From positions 868,001 to 932,000 of the forward strand of contig CP038107.1 in assembly GCA_004519485.1 (NCBI GenBank): 64,000 nt of DNA, given 5' to 3'. The position numbers were made by a program, and so were the translations under genes. This DNA comes from Nannochloropsis oceanica (Eukaryota; Sar; Eustigmatophyceae; Eustigmatales; Monodopsidaceae). Below the pieces are notes generated by a model. It was not told the DNA's origin, ran no database searches, and saw only the letters and a program-made list of their open reading frames with translations. Below are positions 54,638 through 64,000 of this stretch, one piece after another; the stretch's first letter is position 1; the number at the start of each line of letters is the position of its first letter.

Positions 54638-55747
54638 TTGAGAGGTGAAAGGTGGTCGGTAAGAAAAGGAAGAGAGGGAGGGGGTTCTTCTACAAGTAAA
54701 AGGAATGAAAGCAGAGGCCAAAGTCCGGCAATCATTCCATGAAGAAAGGGAAAAGATCGATTAAAAATAAAAAGAAGAGGAAAAACGTTACTTCCGATTA
54801 ACTGATACGTTTTTGCCATTGCTTTTCTTCCTACCAAGTCACTTTGGTTATTTTTTCTGAGGAGTGGAGGGAAAAGTTGGCAGAGATCGTGCTACAGCAA
54901 ACAGGCATCGTCAGGACGCATGACGTTCGCTGCTAAAGACCACTTAAAGTAGAACATTAGTATACACCTGTGATGCGCGACAGGAAGAAGAGAAGAATAG
55001 AGACACTCTTCTTGGATGTGTGACGAAAGTCTATCCGGCCGTTGCGCTCTGGCGCTATAGGCTGGAATGTCTGTTGTCTTCACTTACGCGTTAGGAGAGA
55101 TCGATGCGCAATTTGCAAGCCATATGGGACAAACCGTACATAACCCCTTGCTCTTCCTTGCTCTGTAGTGTACAAGATGATGGAGCGTAGACTTCGATAA
55201 CGTAGGTCCTGAAGTGGAGGGATTGGTTGGGGATCGACTTCGGTCGTCGGGCTTGTAGTTCCGTTTTATTTCATATAGCGACCCGGTATTTTTTTAATAG
55301 CAGGCTCCTCCATAGATAGCCGCGTTAATGGCGTGTTTCAAGTCACCAGTACATTGACTTGAGTCGTGGGCGTACGATCTGTACGTTCTTTTTTTGGCCT
55401 GTGCATGGAGAGGCTGTGTGTTGTACACACTTCTTTTTTCAAAAAGTTCTCTTCGTCTAGACCTTCGAAATTTTGAGAAGCTCAACCATGGCCAATATCT
55501 ATCGAACAAAAAGATCAAATTGATGTAATAATGTATATATAAAAACAGCAATAATATTTTTCCTCAAGTCGAGTCACGTGTCTGCCACACAAGCGCCGCT
55601 CTCAATCCTCGGAGAGGACTACATAAAATAGGGCTCTCGGAGAGATCAAAGAAGGGCCGGATAAGCTTTCCTAAAATTTGTCCCGAGTAGTCAGTTACAA
55701 CCATACTGTCACGCATACGTGATGTAATTATTTGGAACGCCTTCAAG
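54601..55747. other. Gene-poor region
   Basis: 1.15 kb with lower G+C and few GGGA/TCCC tracts compared with the rest of the window. Just after the ZPR1 stop is a run of CAG/TAG repeats (54591-54635). No convincing coding stretch. Confidence 0.35.
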
Positions 55748-56160
55748 ATGGTGGCAGTGGGACCATCTTCTGTCTAGAACACGCAGCCCTTCAGTCCATT
55801 CTTCCGCCCTGTATCTTACCTCGGCCTGGAAAAGGAGTCCGGTGCGGCAGCTGGAGTTTCCACTATCCCTGTCGCTGGATGTTGTATGGGAATGCCGCCG
55901 GATGGTGGTGGCGCAGGCATTATGGCTTAAGGACCCGAGGGAGATGTCAAGGCTTCAGTAGGTGAGCAAACATTCTCGGGATGGCGTCCCGCATTGTTGT
56001 ATTTTTTATTATTGTAACGCCATAACTATTTTCCTTCGACAATCCCCATCACCAGGAGATCCTATCAAGATTTTCTGATGATGGGATTGTCGAAAAAATC
56101 GACCAGCTGCTGAAGCAGCGCATGGCGGGAGGAAAGCCGTGCGAGGCGCTATGGGGCTAA
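55748..56160 (+). pseudogene. Decayed or unexplained two-exon locus
   Basis: A plus-strand frame reads MVAVGPSS, then NTQPFSPFFRPVSYLGLEKE, AGVSTIPVAGCCMGMPPDGG and GPEGDVKAS, ending at a GTAGGTGAG donor (55958). After an AG acceptor at 56055 the frame continues EILSRFSDDGIVEKIDQLLK and QRMAGGKPCEALWG before TAA at 56160. The phases match, and exon 2 looks like a genuine helical protein end. Exon 1, however, contains TAG at 55775 and TAA at 55928, each one transition away from a Gln codon. The family is not recognised. It may be a pseudogene, or exon 2 may belong to another first exon. A strong hairpin brackets the acceptor (56035-56094). Confidence 0.33.
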
Positions 56161-56900
56161 GTTTCTTGTGTCTTGTTAAGATTTGCTGGTAATAAAATTG
56201 TCTACGTTAACAAACTGTACGCGTAGCAAAAACAATATCACGAATACACCTGCTCATCCACTAAAGCCTAGACATGCTACTCATATCCCACAGTCATATT
56301 GCTCACATCACCACTCTCAGCAGCAGCTGCTGCAGCGGCGACGGCAGCACCAACCTTCCAAAAAACTCCAGCGGCAGCAACAGTGGGAATTACAGCTGCC
56401 TCGCGGGGCTCCTTTTCGAGCCGGAGCCCGAGGTAAGACATAGCACGGATGAAGTGACAGAGGGCCTGTTAATGCTTGTCAAAATATTGCCTTTATTATG
56501 AGGCATAGTTGTGTGCACGGGTGCGAATGAGCAAGCCAGTAATTTATCGAAGACGAGGAAGGCACGTCCATATAGTGATTTCTTAAACTCTTTCACGCCC
56601 CCTCTCCCCTTCTTCTCTTACCACACCCTCGCAAAGCCTTTGTATGTGTAGGTAATTATAGTGTAATCTCCTATCTGTGATACAAAACCGGTGTCTCCCA
56701 GCTGTGCTGCACCACATCCCTTTTTGTTTTCTAACATAAAGCTTCCTGTCCTAACCCTTTCGCCTTGGGCCGATCAGGTGGTCAAAGGAGAAAAAGAAGC
56801 GGGAGGAAGGTGAGCAGGAAGAGATAAAGGATCTCACGACGATCTTGCCCGTCCTTATTCGAGCCTCGCGCTGGCTGAGCCGGCGAGGACGAATAAGGAT
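56161..56900. other. Intergenic region, no gene seen
   Basis: 740 bp with a CAG/CAGCGG-rich patch (56320-56400) and several short unsupported ORFs. A few GT/AG pairs exist, but no protein-like stretch links them. Confidence 0.35.
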
Positions 56901-57596
56901 ATGACACCAGGCAACACCCGCAGCAGTAGCAGAAGCAGCAGGAGGATAGCAGCCAGAGGAGGATCAGGAGGGGAAAAAGTAACAGGAAGAAAGCAGCATG
57001 GCAGCGCGTCATCTGCCCTTGACAGGGTCGCGCACTTTGCTCTTCCGTCCGCAGCGAGCCTGACTCTCCTCGACTCTCCTACCAGCCGCACAGTTTCTCA
57101 CTGCTCTATCTCCCAGCCCTCTCTTTGTGAGGGCTTTAAGGAAGGGATGGAGAGAGCGAAGGAGAAAATGGTGATGACGGCGGAGAAGGACAGTATAAAT
57201 GAGCATGTAGGGGTCAGTGATCAAAAGATGCGGCCTACTATCTCTCCCTTAACCATTCGAAAGCCTCCACCATTTCTCCGACAGAGAGGTAACAGTAGGG
57301 AGTTGGGGGAGGGAGAGGAAGGAGAATGGAACATTTCGGCGTCGTTTCTACTTATTTCAGAGTCGTTTCTGCTTATCTCCTCATTTCCATCCTCTCACCC
57401 CATTCTTTTCACAGGGGGAAGCTTTGATGCCATGCATGACCGTTTGTCGCCTCGCTCCTTCCCTTCTTTTCTCCTCCGCAGTCCTGATGACGACGGTCTG
57501 CTCAGGGAGGAGCACGGCGGCCGTCATCAGAAGCAGCCTTACCAGCAGCCCTGGTCGCACAATTGCTCGTTAGCTGCCGACTCTGAAGAGGAATAG
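56901..57596 (+). CDS. Hypothetical Ser-rich protein
   Basis: 231 residues starting MTPGNTRSSSRSSRRIAARG and ending SLAADSEEE. It is not recognised. Composition is polar and Ser/Arg/Glu-rich, with a plausible C-terminal block (LRSPDDDGLLREEHGGRHQK). Parts in the middle (ISASFLLISESFLLISSFPS) look like intron text: a GTAACAG donor follows RQRG near 57287 and TTTTCACAG precedes GSFDAMHD near 57415, so the gene may have two exons. No neighbour suggests a role. Confidence 0.4.
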   Translation: MTPGNTRSSSRSSRRIAARGGSGGEKVTGRKQHGSASSALDRVAHFALPSAASLTLLDSPTSRTVSHCSISQPSLCEGFKEGMERAKEKMVMTAEKDSINEHVGVSDQKMRPTISPLTIRKPPPFLRQRGNSRELGEGEEGEWNISASFLLISESFLLISSFPSSHPILFTGGSFDAMHDRLSPRSFPSFLLRSPDDDGLLREEHGGRHQKQPYQQPWSHNCSLAADSEEE

Positions 57597-58856
57597 TCCT
57601 ATCAGGTCCCCCACCAGGTCACTTGGTGGTATATATTTATATACCATTTTGCTAAAAGCCCGTCATGAATCACCTTTCACAATTCGATTCGATAAGTGCT
57701 TTTCGGCGTGTCTATGTGTGTTAGTCCGAATGTTCGTGGATTCTACGTTCAATTATGAATTTCAATTGATGGAAAAGAAAAGAGAAGACAATGTCGAAAG
57801 GAGAAAGTAGGGAATGCGTGTCTGGGGTTGGTCGCAGTAACAATAGGAGAATCTCATTTTTTAAGAACGGTGGTCAGGGAGACCGATTAGATAGCCGAAC
57901 GCACGCACAGAGGACCTTGAAGATTCAAAGAGGAGAAATGGGACGAGTGAGGGATCTTGATCATAAGAGGTGTTGTGAAGATTCGCTACATTAATATTAT
58001 CTCTTATACAAGTTATCAGGAATATATGATTCTCTTTTTGATTGACTTTTTGACTAGTGGGCTGAAATGCCATGTCAGTCATGAATTGCACGTCGTAAGC
58101 GAAAGCAAGGTAATTCATCTCAATTTTATAGAGACTGATTGGAAGATTAACGACGCTGGACCGCTTAGGCGTAATATTCCTGTCATAGCTAGAGACGACT
58201 TTGTACCCACACTCATTATGTTGGGCTGCGTCGGCCGTTTGGATCGCAACGTACCCCGCAAAGTTGAGCGCATTCTGGCTGCCTATCACGAGCAAGAACA
58301 ATGATGACCCATTACTCGCGATATCGAGCACTGTGGGCGTACGGAGTGTTGCGAATAGAGAGGGCAGTGATGTAATACAAAAAAGGCGCACAGAATTTTG
58401 TTTTTATTTCCTCTTTGGAAGAGGAAAGAACTAGAGTCTCATTCTTTAGTCCAGATATACGAATCGAGGGAGAGACAATAAGACATACAAATGGTTTCAG
58501 AATGCAGGTCCGTAGAGGTATGGAAAGGCGACAATACATACAAAGCAGATAGTTGGGGAAGCAATGACAAGGAAAATGATTTGGCAGAGTCATGACCATC
58601 GTTGCGCACAAGTTTGCCTTTTTAAATTTAAGTCATATTGGTTGCTTTCCCCTTTCCCTCTCTTCCTCTTTTCCTCCCTCCCTCCCTCTCTCCCCCCCTC
58701 CCTCCCTCCCTCAAATAAATCGCTCGGTGTCACCCCATGTGGCAGAAAAATTTGAGAGATAACACCGACTCACAATGCAAACATTTGATTTATAAGAACC
58801 AAAACCATCCTCCTTCACTTCCTCCTTTGCTCCCTCCCTCCTTCCGTCACTCTCTA
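57597..58856. other. A/T-richer region without a confident gene
   Basis: 1.26 kb. Overlapping ORFs on both strands (57861-58391 minus, 57957-58304 plus) start at GTG and TTG and lack family features. TCCC tracts occur at 58671-58710. This region and 54.6-56.9 kb stand out as the least G+C-rich parts of the window. Confidence 0.35.
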
Positions 58857-60198
58857 CTACCTCAAAAAAACCTTACTAGGCGTCACCACCGCGTCTATAG
58901 GCAGGTCAAACGCGTCGAGAGGCACTGACTCAACAATCTGCTCGTCCAATGCTAAGCCTACCGTATAGGGCCTTTGACGACCTTCCCGCGCATGGCTTGC
59001 CTGGAGCCGGGAAAGGAAGCAGTCATAGTACCCTGCGAAGAGAGGGAGGGAGGGAAAAAGGGAGGGAAGGTTAAGAGACGACCGAACTTTATACTGAAGA
59101 ATTATTGAGGGCATCTTTATGGATCAAGACTGTGACAAAGGTGTGATAGGACAGTGGGGGAGTGGAAAGAGGTAGGTAGGGAGAAATGGAGGGAGGGAGG
59201 AAGGAAGGAAGGAAGGGAGGGAGGGAAGGAGAAGGGAGGGATGGTTTGCTTGCCTTTGCCGTGCCCCAGCCGGTTGCAATTGGCATCGAAAGCTACGCCA
59301 GGTACAATAACCAAATCGAGGGGAGGGAGGGAGGGAAGGGGAGAGGGAGGGAGGACGGGCTCGGGGATGCCCCATTTGGAGAGGGGGAAGGATGCAATGT
59401 CTTGGGGGGAGGAGAGGGGGAGCATGACCATGTCGGCTGAGGCCGGACCGATGACCTATGTGCGTATGTAAAGGAGGGGGAAGAGGGGTTGGATGTTGCG
59501 GAACTTCATCAGGAAGACGAGTCTGTGAGGATTTGGGAGCTATCGCGAAACGAGACCTGCGCAGCCCGCCCTCCTCCCCCGCCACTTCAGGAGGGTGGCA
59601 GCCGCGTATTTTCTTTCCTTCCCTCTTCCCCCACCCCTATAACCCATCCTACCTTGGGGACGTACACCTTTTTCTTTCGCCTTGCCTCTCCGCCGGTGCT
59701 TGAGGCGTCTCCTTCCTGCTTCCCTCCCTCCATCAGTACCGTAAGCAATATCGGGAATGTCGGCACTTCCTTGCTCGGCATAGACAAATACAGACTCAAG
59801 CACTCACTACGCTTCACTGCCTCAAGCTCCAATAGTCGGGGAAAGAGGCGTTTTGCTTCTGCCGTGACATGTGTGTCGTCCAAGGCACGAAGACGGGCTG
59901 AGATGCACTTGCGGAGGGCGGCCTTTTCTGCCTTGATGGAGGGGTCAGGAGAGAAGGGGGAGGGGGAGGAAGGGTTGGCGGAAGACGCCATGATTCCAGA
60001 AGTGAATAGACGAGGATGCAGACGAAGCTGGGTGTAGTGTCGTGGACGTGGGGACGGTGAAGAGAGGGAGGACGAGGCGAGACGGACTACTTGGTCAGTG
60101 GGTGTGTGGCGGGGGTAGAGGACCGAGGAGCGGGGCAAGGTCTGCTGCGACGTGGAGAGCAAGATGGGGACGAAAAGGACCGGCACCCTCCTGGTCAT
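58857..60198 (-). CDS. MTHFS: 5-formyltetrahydrofolate cyclo-ligase (methenyl-THF synthetase)
   Basis: Converts 5-formyl-THF to 5,10-methenyl-THF using ATP, in one-carbon metabolism. Three exons: 60198 (or 59991)-59653, 59455-59254 and 59032-58857. The core reads AEKAALRKCISARLRALDD, LSLYLSMPSKEVPTF, KKVYVPK|VIGPASADMVML (join), FPLSKWGIPEPV, LDLVIVPGVAFDANCNRLGH, GKG|YYDCFLSRL and DLPIDAVVTPSKVF. The second intron uses a GC donor (AAAG|GCAAGC at 59253-59252) with a normal AG acceptor; the phase fits only there. From ATG 60198 the protein has an Arg-bearing hydrophobic N-terminus (MTRRVPVLFVPILLS) suggesting mitochondrial or plastid import; MASSANPSSPSP at 59991 would give a cytosolic form. 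Both starts are in frame. Confidence 0.93.
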
Positions 60199-60599
60199 GC
60201 AGGGGGTAGGTGGCGACGGAAAGTCGAAGCTGTATGTAATTATGGGCATGTGCACGTGAGGTGTGGTGAGATAGATGCCTTGGCTACCGCCTCCCAACCT
60301 CCTGCCGATCTCGTTGTCCTCCGAGTCCCCGCACCTAATTCCCCAGCACGGCAGCAGACAGTTACGGAACACAGTCATCGGTCACCGTGTTACATGCGCA
60401 ACACCACAATTGGCCCGTCTGTATAGCATGTTGACAACTGTACCGCAACTGATGAAAGCAACCGACACGGCAACGGCTGCTCCCTTCTTCATTTTCTCAC
60501 GCACAACCCCGCCCTACCTTGCACTCCCAAACCGCATGCCCAACAGCCAGCAAGGGACATGCCGCCGCCATTACTACGCACTTGTCCTTTCTTCTCGTT
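60199..60599. promoter_or_regulatory. Divergent promoter region, cyclo-ligase and FAN1-like gene
   Basis: 401 bp between head-to-head genes. In-frame stops upstream of 60600 (TGA near 60432 and 60450) limit how far the FAN1-like frame can extend. Confidence 0.45.
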
Positions 60600-61292
60600 A
60601 TGACGACCATTCTTGCACCACGCGGCGTCACCTGGCCCTCCTCCTTCTCCTCCTCCCCCCACCCTTCCACACGCCTTGCCCACGACCCCCACCAAGACAT
60701 TCCCTTACAGCACTTGCGTTGGTGCATCGCCGTGGTCAGACACACGCCCTCCTTGTCACGCCTAGTGGATTCAATGCTGCTAGCGCAGTGCTATGCTCTC
60801 TTTGTTGGTGGTAGCAGTACCGGAAACGAGGGAGAGGAGGAGGAGGAGGAGGAGGAGCAGCAGCAGCAGCAGGAGGCGGTGGCTACAGCCAAAAATAGCG
60901 TAGACAATCTCTCTCAAATTCCTCGTCGCTTACACATTCTCTCCGCGCTGATCTTCTCCCGTCTCCTCTTACGAAAGAAGCCCTGGTTCCAACTGACTGA
61001 CCTCAAGACACATTGTCCCGAGAGCCGATCAAGTGACTGGTTGTACTCTCACGCCTGCTTCATATACCACGACCTAGCACGGGCAGGATTAGTGCTGGAG
61101 GGATGGAGCGAGAAAGGAAAGGAGGACGAGGGGTTGGTGATGCTGGGAGGGACGGAGGAAATAAAGGAGGGTGAAGGGAGGGTGAAGGGTATAGATGAAT
61201 ATCTCATGCCTGCCCTGAGCACACTATTGAAAGCCGACTTGCTCGCACTGGCCAAAGCATTAGGCGTACCCCGTTCCTCCTCCTTCTCCTCC

Positions 61293-61324
<32 letters not shown>

Positions 61325-62791
61325 CTCCTCTTCTTCCTCCTCTTCCTCCTTCACCACTACCTCCTCTTCCTCCTTGTCTTCTTCGTCCTCTACCTCGTCC
61401 ACCGCGCTAGTCTCGCTCGACAAACCCTCCCTCCTTCTCGCCCTACGCCGACGCATTATCTCCTTCCACTCCTCTCCCCCTCCCTCCTCCCGAATCTCTT
61501 CTACCCGCCCTTATCCTCCTTCAGTCGAAGACGCTGTCCGCAGGGTCCTCTTGTCCAGGTGGCTCAGGCACGAACACGCAATCCCCCACAACCTCCTCCA
61601 GCCTAGAGGCAAGAAAGCCAAGGGAGGGAGGGAGGGCAGGCCTATTCAAGAAGAAAGGTCGGGAGGTGGAGGGGCGCCCCCAGTCCTTTTTCGCATTTGT
61701 CCTCAGATGCTGCGGTTTCTTCAGCGGCTGCTTCGATTGGTTGTAGGGGCAGGAGGAGCAGAGGTAGGCTCCTCCCTCCCTCCCTCCCTCCCTCCCTCCC
61801 TCCCTCCCTCCTTCCCTCCCTCCTTTTCCGCCTCTTCGGCGATTATCTCGGTGTTGCCTTCGCCGGCCTTGATGTGGTTGTATGGGAAATGGAACTTTCA
61901 CCCCTTGCCGGGGGAGGGCGAGAGGGAGGGAGGGAGGGAGGGAGGGAGGGAAGGAAGGAAGGTTCAGGAGGGAAGGAGGGAAGGAGGGCCGTGGTCGTCG
62001 AGGAGGGTATTCGAGCAGTGGGAGTTGAGCATCGAAATGAGATGGCTAATGGCCGAGCTTCTGGAAGAATGGAGGGAGGAGAGGAGGAGGGAGGAGGAGG
62101 AGCATGAGGAGGAGGAGGAGGAGGAGGAGAAGAGGAAGGAGGAGGGGCGGAGAAGGGAAGGAGGAGGGCAGAAGGAGAGGAGGAGGAAAGCGAAGGGGAA
62201 GGAGAATGCGGACATGAAGAATACGGGAGAGGGGACGAGGGAAAGGGCAGACAGGAAAGAGAAAGAGGTGATTGAAATTCTGGATGATAGCGAGGAGGAG
62301 AAGGGAGGGGAGGAGGGGGTGATGGTGTTCGTGGATGAGAATAAGCGGTGGAACGATGTAGCGGCTGATGAGGAGGAGGAGGAGCAGGAGGAGGAGGAGG
62401 AGGAGGAGGAGGAGGAGGAAGAAGAGGAAGAGGAGGAAGAAAAAGCTGTGGAAATGGTGGTGGTGGCCAGTGATGAGGAAGAGGAGAAGAAGAAAGGAGC
62501 ACGGAAGCCAGCAGCTGCTGACGCTGCTGTGACTAGAGAGCTTCTGCGACGCTTCCTAGACCTGCGTGCCGAGGCCTGCCGTAGTTTTGGCCTGAAGGAG
62601 CCGCCTTCCTTCCCTCCCTCCCTCCCTCCCTCCCTCCCTCCCACCACCCTCGCTCTCCTCCAGGCATTGCTTCATCTCGCGGCGCGCTGTATCCTCACTC
62701 TCCTTCCTCCTCCTTTTCTTCCTCCTCCATCTTCTCCTCCTGCTCTTCCGTCTAAAGCTGCTGCTGCTACTACTTCTACGACTGCTGCCGT

Positions 62792-62825
<34 letters not shown>

Positions 62826-64000
62826 GATGGATGTGGTGCCGGTGCTCATTGGGAGGAGCGACTTCCTCCTCTTTCTCCTTCTTCCTCTTCTTTTCTCCCT
62901 CCTTCCCTCCCTCCTTGGGCCGTCGCACGCCATTTGCTATTCAAAGGAGGCATTTCCCTCCTCGATGAGGACGAGGACGAGGATGAGGGAGGGAGGGAAG
63001 GCCGGGAGGAAGAAGAGGAGGAAGGGAAAAAGGGCGAGAGGGAGGACAAGGACGTGAGGGAGGAAGGGGAGATGCCGATGCTTCTCCACCCGGGCCACAC
63101 GCTAAGCAGCTTACTGTTAGATGTGCTGTTAGAGGGGGGAGGGGGAGAGGAAGGGGTAGGGAGGGAGGAACGGCTGTCGTTGCTGCTGCTGCTGCTGGGC
63201 GTACCGTGGAGAAGGGATAGGAGGGGGCATGTGTGGGTGGCCCTGGTGAGGGGGGTGAAAGCGATGAGGAGGGAGGAAGGAGGGAAAGAAAAATGGCGGG
63301 AGAGCGATGATGAAGAAGTAGAAGAGAAAGAAGTAAGGAGGGGTAAGATCACTCTTTCTGCCTCCTCCTCACCCTCTTTTTCGTTCTCGTCTCTGCAGCT
63401 GGAGCGTGATTTATGTGCGTGTGCGGTGCATGATCCCTTTGTGCCCGGGGGGGGTCTGATGGTGCTGAGGAGGAGATTGGTGAAGTTGGAGGAGAGGATA
63501 TCGAGGGAGGGAGGGAGGGAGGGGGCGAAGAAGGAGGAGGAGGAGAAGAACTTGTCAACGGGTATTGTGAAAGTGAGAGTGGAAGGGGGAGGAGGAGGAA
63601 GGGAGCTGCAGAGGAAGCGAGGGAGGAAGCGAGGGAAGGTGCAACGGTGGATGACGAGGAGGACGGCTTTTAATGAGGTGGAGCATGTAATGCGTGAGGT
63701 AGACGAGGAGGAGGAGGAGGAGGAGGAGGAGGAGGATGAAGAGAGGAAGAACTTCGAGACTGGCAGCATCTCCTCCTCCTCTTCCTCCCCCTCCTCTAAC
63801 AACAATGGTGGATGGACTACCCCCCTCTCCCCTCCTTCCCCCCCTCCTTCCCTCCCTCCTCCCTTTGACTCCACCATCACACCAGCTCCCTCCCTCCCTC
63901 CCTCCCTCCCTCCCTCCCTCTCCCTCGTGGGCGTGTCTTGGCCTCGAGATGGCCAACCACGCATCGGCAAAACAGAATTGATCGAAGGGCGGGCAAAGGC
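60600..64000 (+). CDS. FAN1: FAN1-like structure-specific nuclease (VRR-NUC family), 3' end beyond window
   Basis: DNA interstrand-crosslink repair nuclease. One plus frame is open from ATG 60600 to the window edge, more than 1130 codons. Family blocks: QIPRRLHILSALIFSRLLLR and KKPWFQLTDLKTH (winged-helix start); YHDLARAGLVLEGW; the SAP-type segment LMPALSTLLKADLLALAKAL, then DKPSLLLALRRRI; a TPR-like part with HPGHTLSSLLLDVLL, LLLGVPWRRDRRGHVWVALV and LERDLCACAVHDPFVPGGGL, then MVLRRRLVKLEERI, which matches the FAN1 pattern (D)P.V..GH...L..R...L. The window ends at VSWPRDGQPRIGKTE, close to the nuclease domain. Long Glu/Arg and Ser runs interrupt it. A possible in-frame 66-nt intron (GTAAGG at 63334 to CTGCAG at 63399) and one at 61768 could be removed. 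Confidence 0.72.

Noticed and set aside
55748-56160. Alternative genetic code (TAG/TAA read as Gln)
   Set aside because: FKBP and ZPR1 end with TAG and the decayed locus itself ends with TAA in normal positions; only decayed-looking loci show internal stops.
57861-58391. 176-codon minus ORF overlapping a 115-codon plus ORF
   Set aside because: Both start at non-ATG codons, neither resembles a known family, and overlapping open frames are expected by chance in this A/T-richer stretch.

Overview
The window is nuclear DNA of a compact-genome, intron-bearing eukaryote. The best fit is a stramenopile (heterokont) alga, perhaps a eustigmatophyte such as Nannochloropsis or Microchloropsis. The reasons are: heterokont-type bipartite plastid presequences (signal peptide ending in CSAF|ASP in the gene at 46.7 kb, TTAF|VLPS in the gene at 11.4 kb); a lumen-type FKBP; a sterol 14-demethylase and an SDP1/TGL-type oil-body lipase; dense genes on both strands; and introns packed with GGGA/TCCC tetranucleotide tracts. 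The organism is inference; the genes are read directly. One 100-N assembly gap lies at 573-672. I saw no rRNA, tRNA, CRISPR array or recognisable transposon, retroelement or virus copy.

Layout. 0-2 kb: a CHD-type chromatin remodeler (minus), cut by the gap and the window edge. 2.6-3.7 kb: an HSL-family alpha/beta hydrolase. 4-5.8 kb: a decayed major-facilitator transporter (minus). 6.6-8.3 kb: a TMEM161-family membrane protein. 8.8-10.3 kb: CYP51 (minus). 11.4-12.3 kb: a plastid-targeted protein of unknown role. 12.7-14.0 kb: a five-exon FKBP peptidyl-prolyl isomerase. 15.3-19.8 kb: an eight-exon patatin/DUF3336 triacylglycerol lipase (minus). 21.0-23.4 kb: a 2OG-oxygenase-like protein without the usual metal ligands (minus). 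23.9-34.5 kb: VPS8, about 22 exons. 35.4-39.0 kb: V-ATPase subunit C, 11 exons (minus). 39.9-41.6 kb: a thioredoxin-fold membrane protein with a CPYC site. 43.3-46.2 kb: an unrecognised multi-exon gene. 46.7-48.3 kb: a plastid-targeted Ppm/Tcmp-type methyltransferase. 48.4-50.7 kb: a fused RNA triphosphatase-guanylyltransferase capping enzyme (minus). 51.0-54.6 kb: ZPR1, 13 exons. 54.6-58.9 kb: a gene-poor stretch with one decayed two-exon locus and one uncertain ORF. 58.9-60.2 kb: 5-formyltetrahydrofolate cyclo-ligase (minus). 60.6-64 kb: a FAN1-type DNA-repair nuclease whose frame stays open to the window edge.

These are mostly unrelated housekeeping genes; no operon or cluster logic is expected. 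Two loose functional links exist. VPS8 and V-ATPase subunit C, tail-to-tail, both serve the endolysosomal/vacuolar system. CYP51, the lipase and the hydrolase are lipid enzymes. Several pairs are head-to-head with short shared upstream regions (capping enzyme/ZPR1 about 290 bp, cyclo-ligase/FAN1 about 400 bp, oxygenase-like/VPS8 about 500 bp).

The most striking structural signal is in the introns. On either strand, read in the sense direction, most introns begin with a GGGA-repeat tract just after the donor and end with a TCCC-repeat tract just before the acceptor. The two tracts are reverse complements and could pair, bringing the splice sites together. The same four-base repeat reads as Gly-Arg-Glu-Gly or Ser-Leu-Pro-Pro in every frame, so it never makes a stop. 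This explains most of the spurious long ORFs and may also let introns be retained without ending translation.
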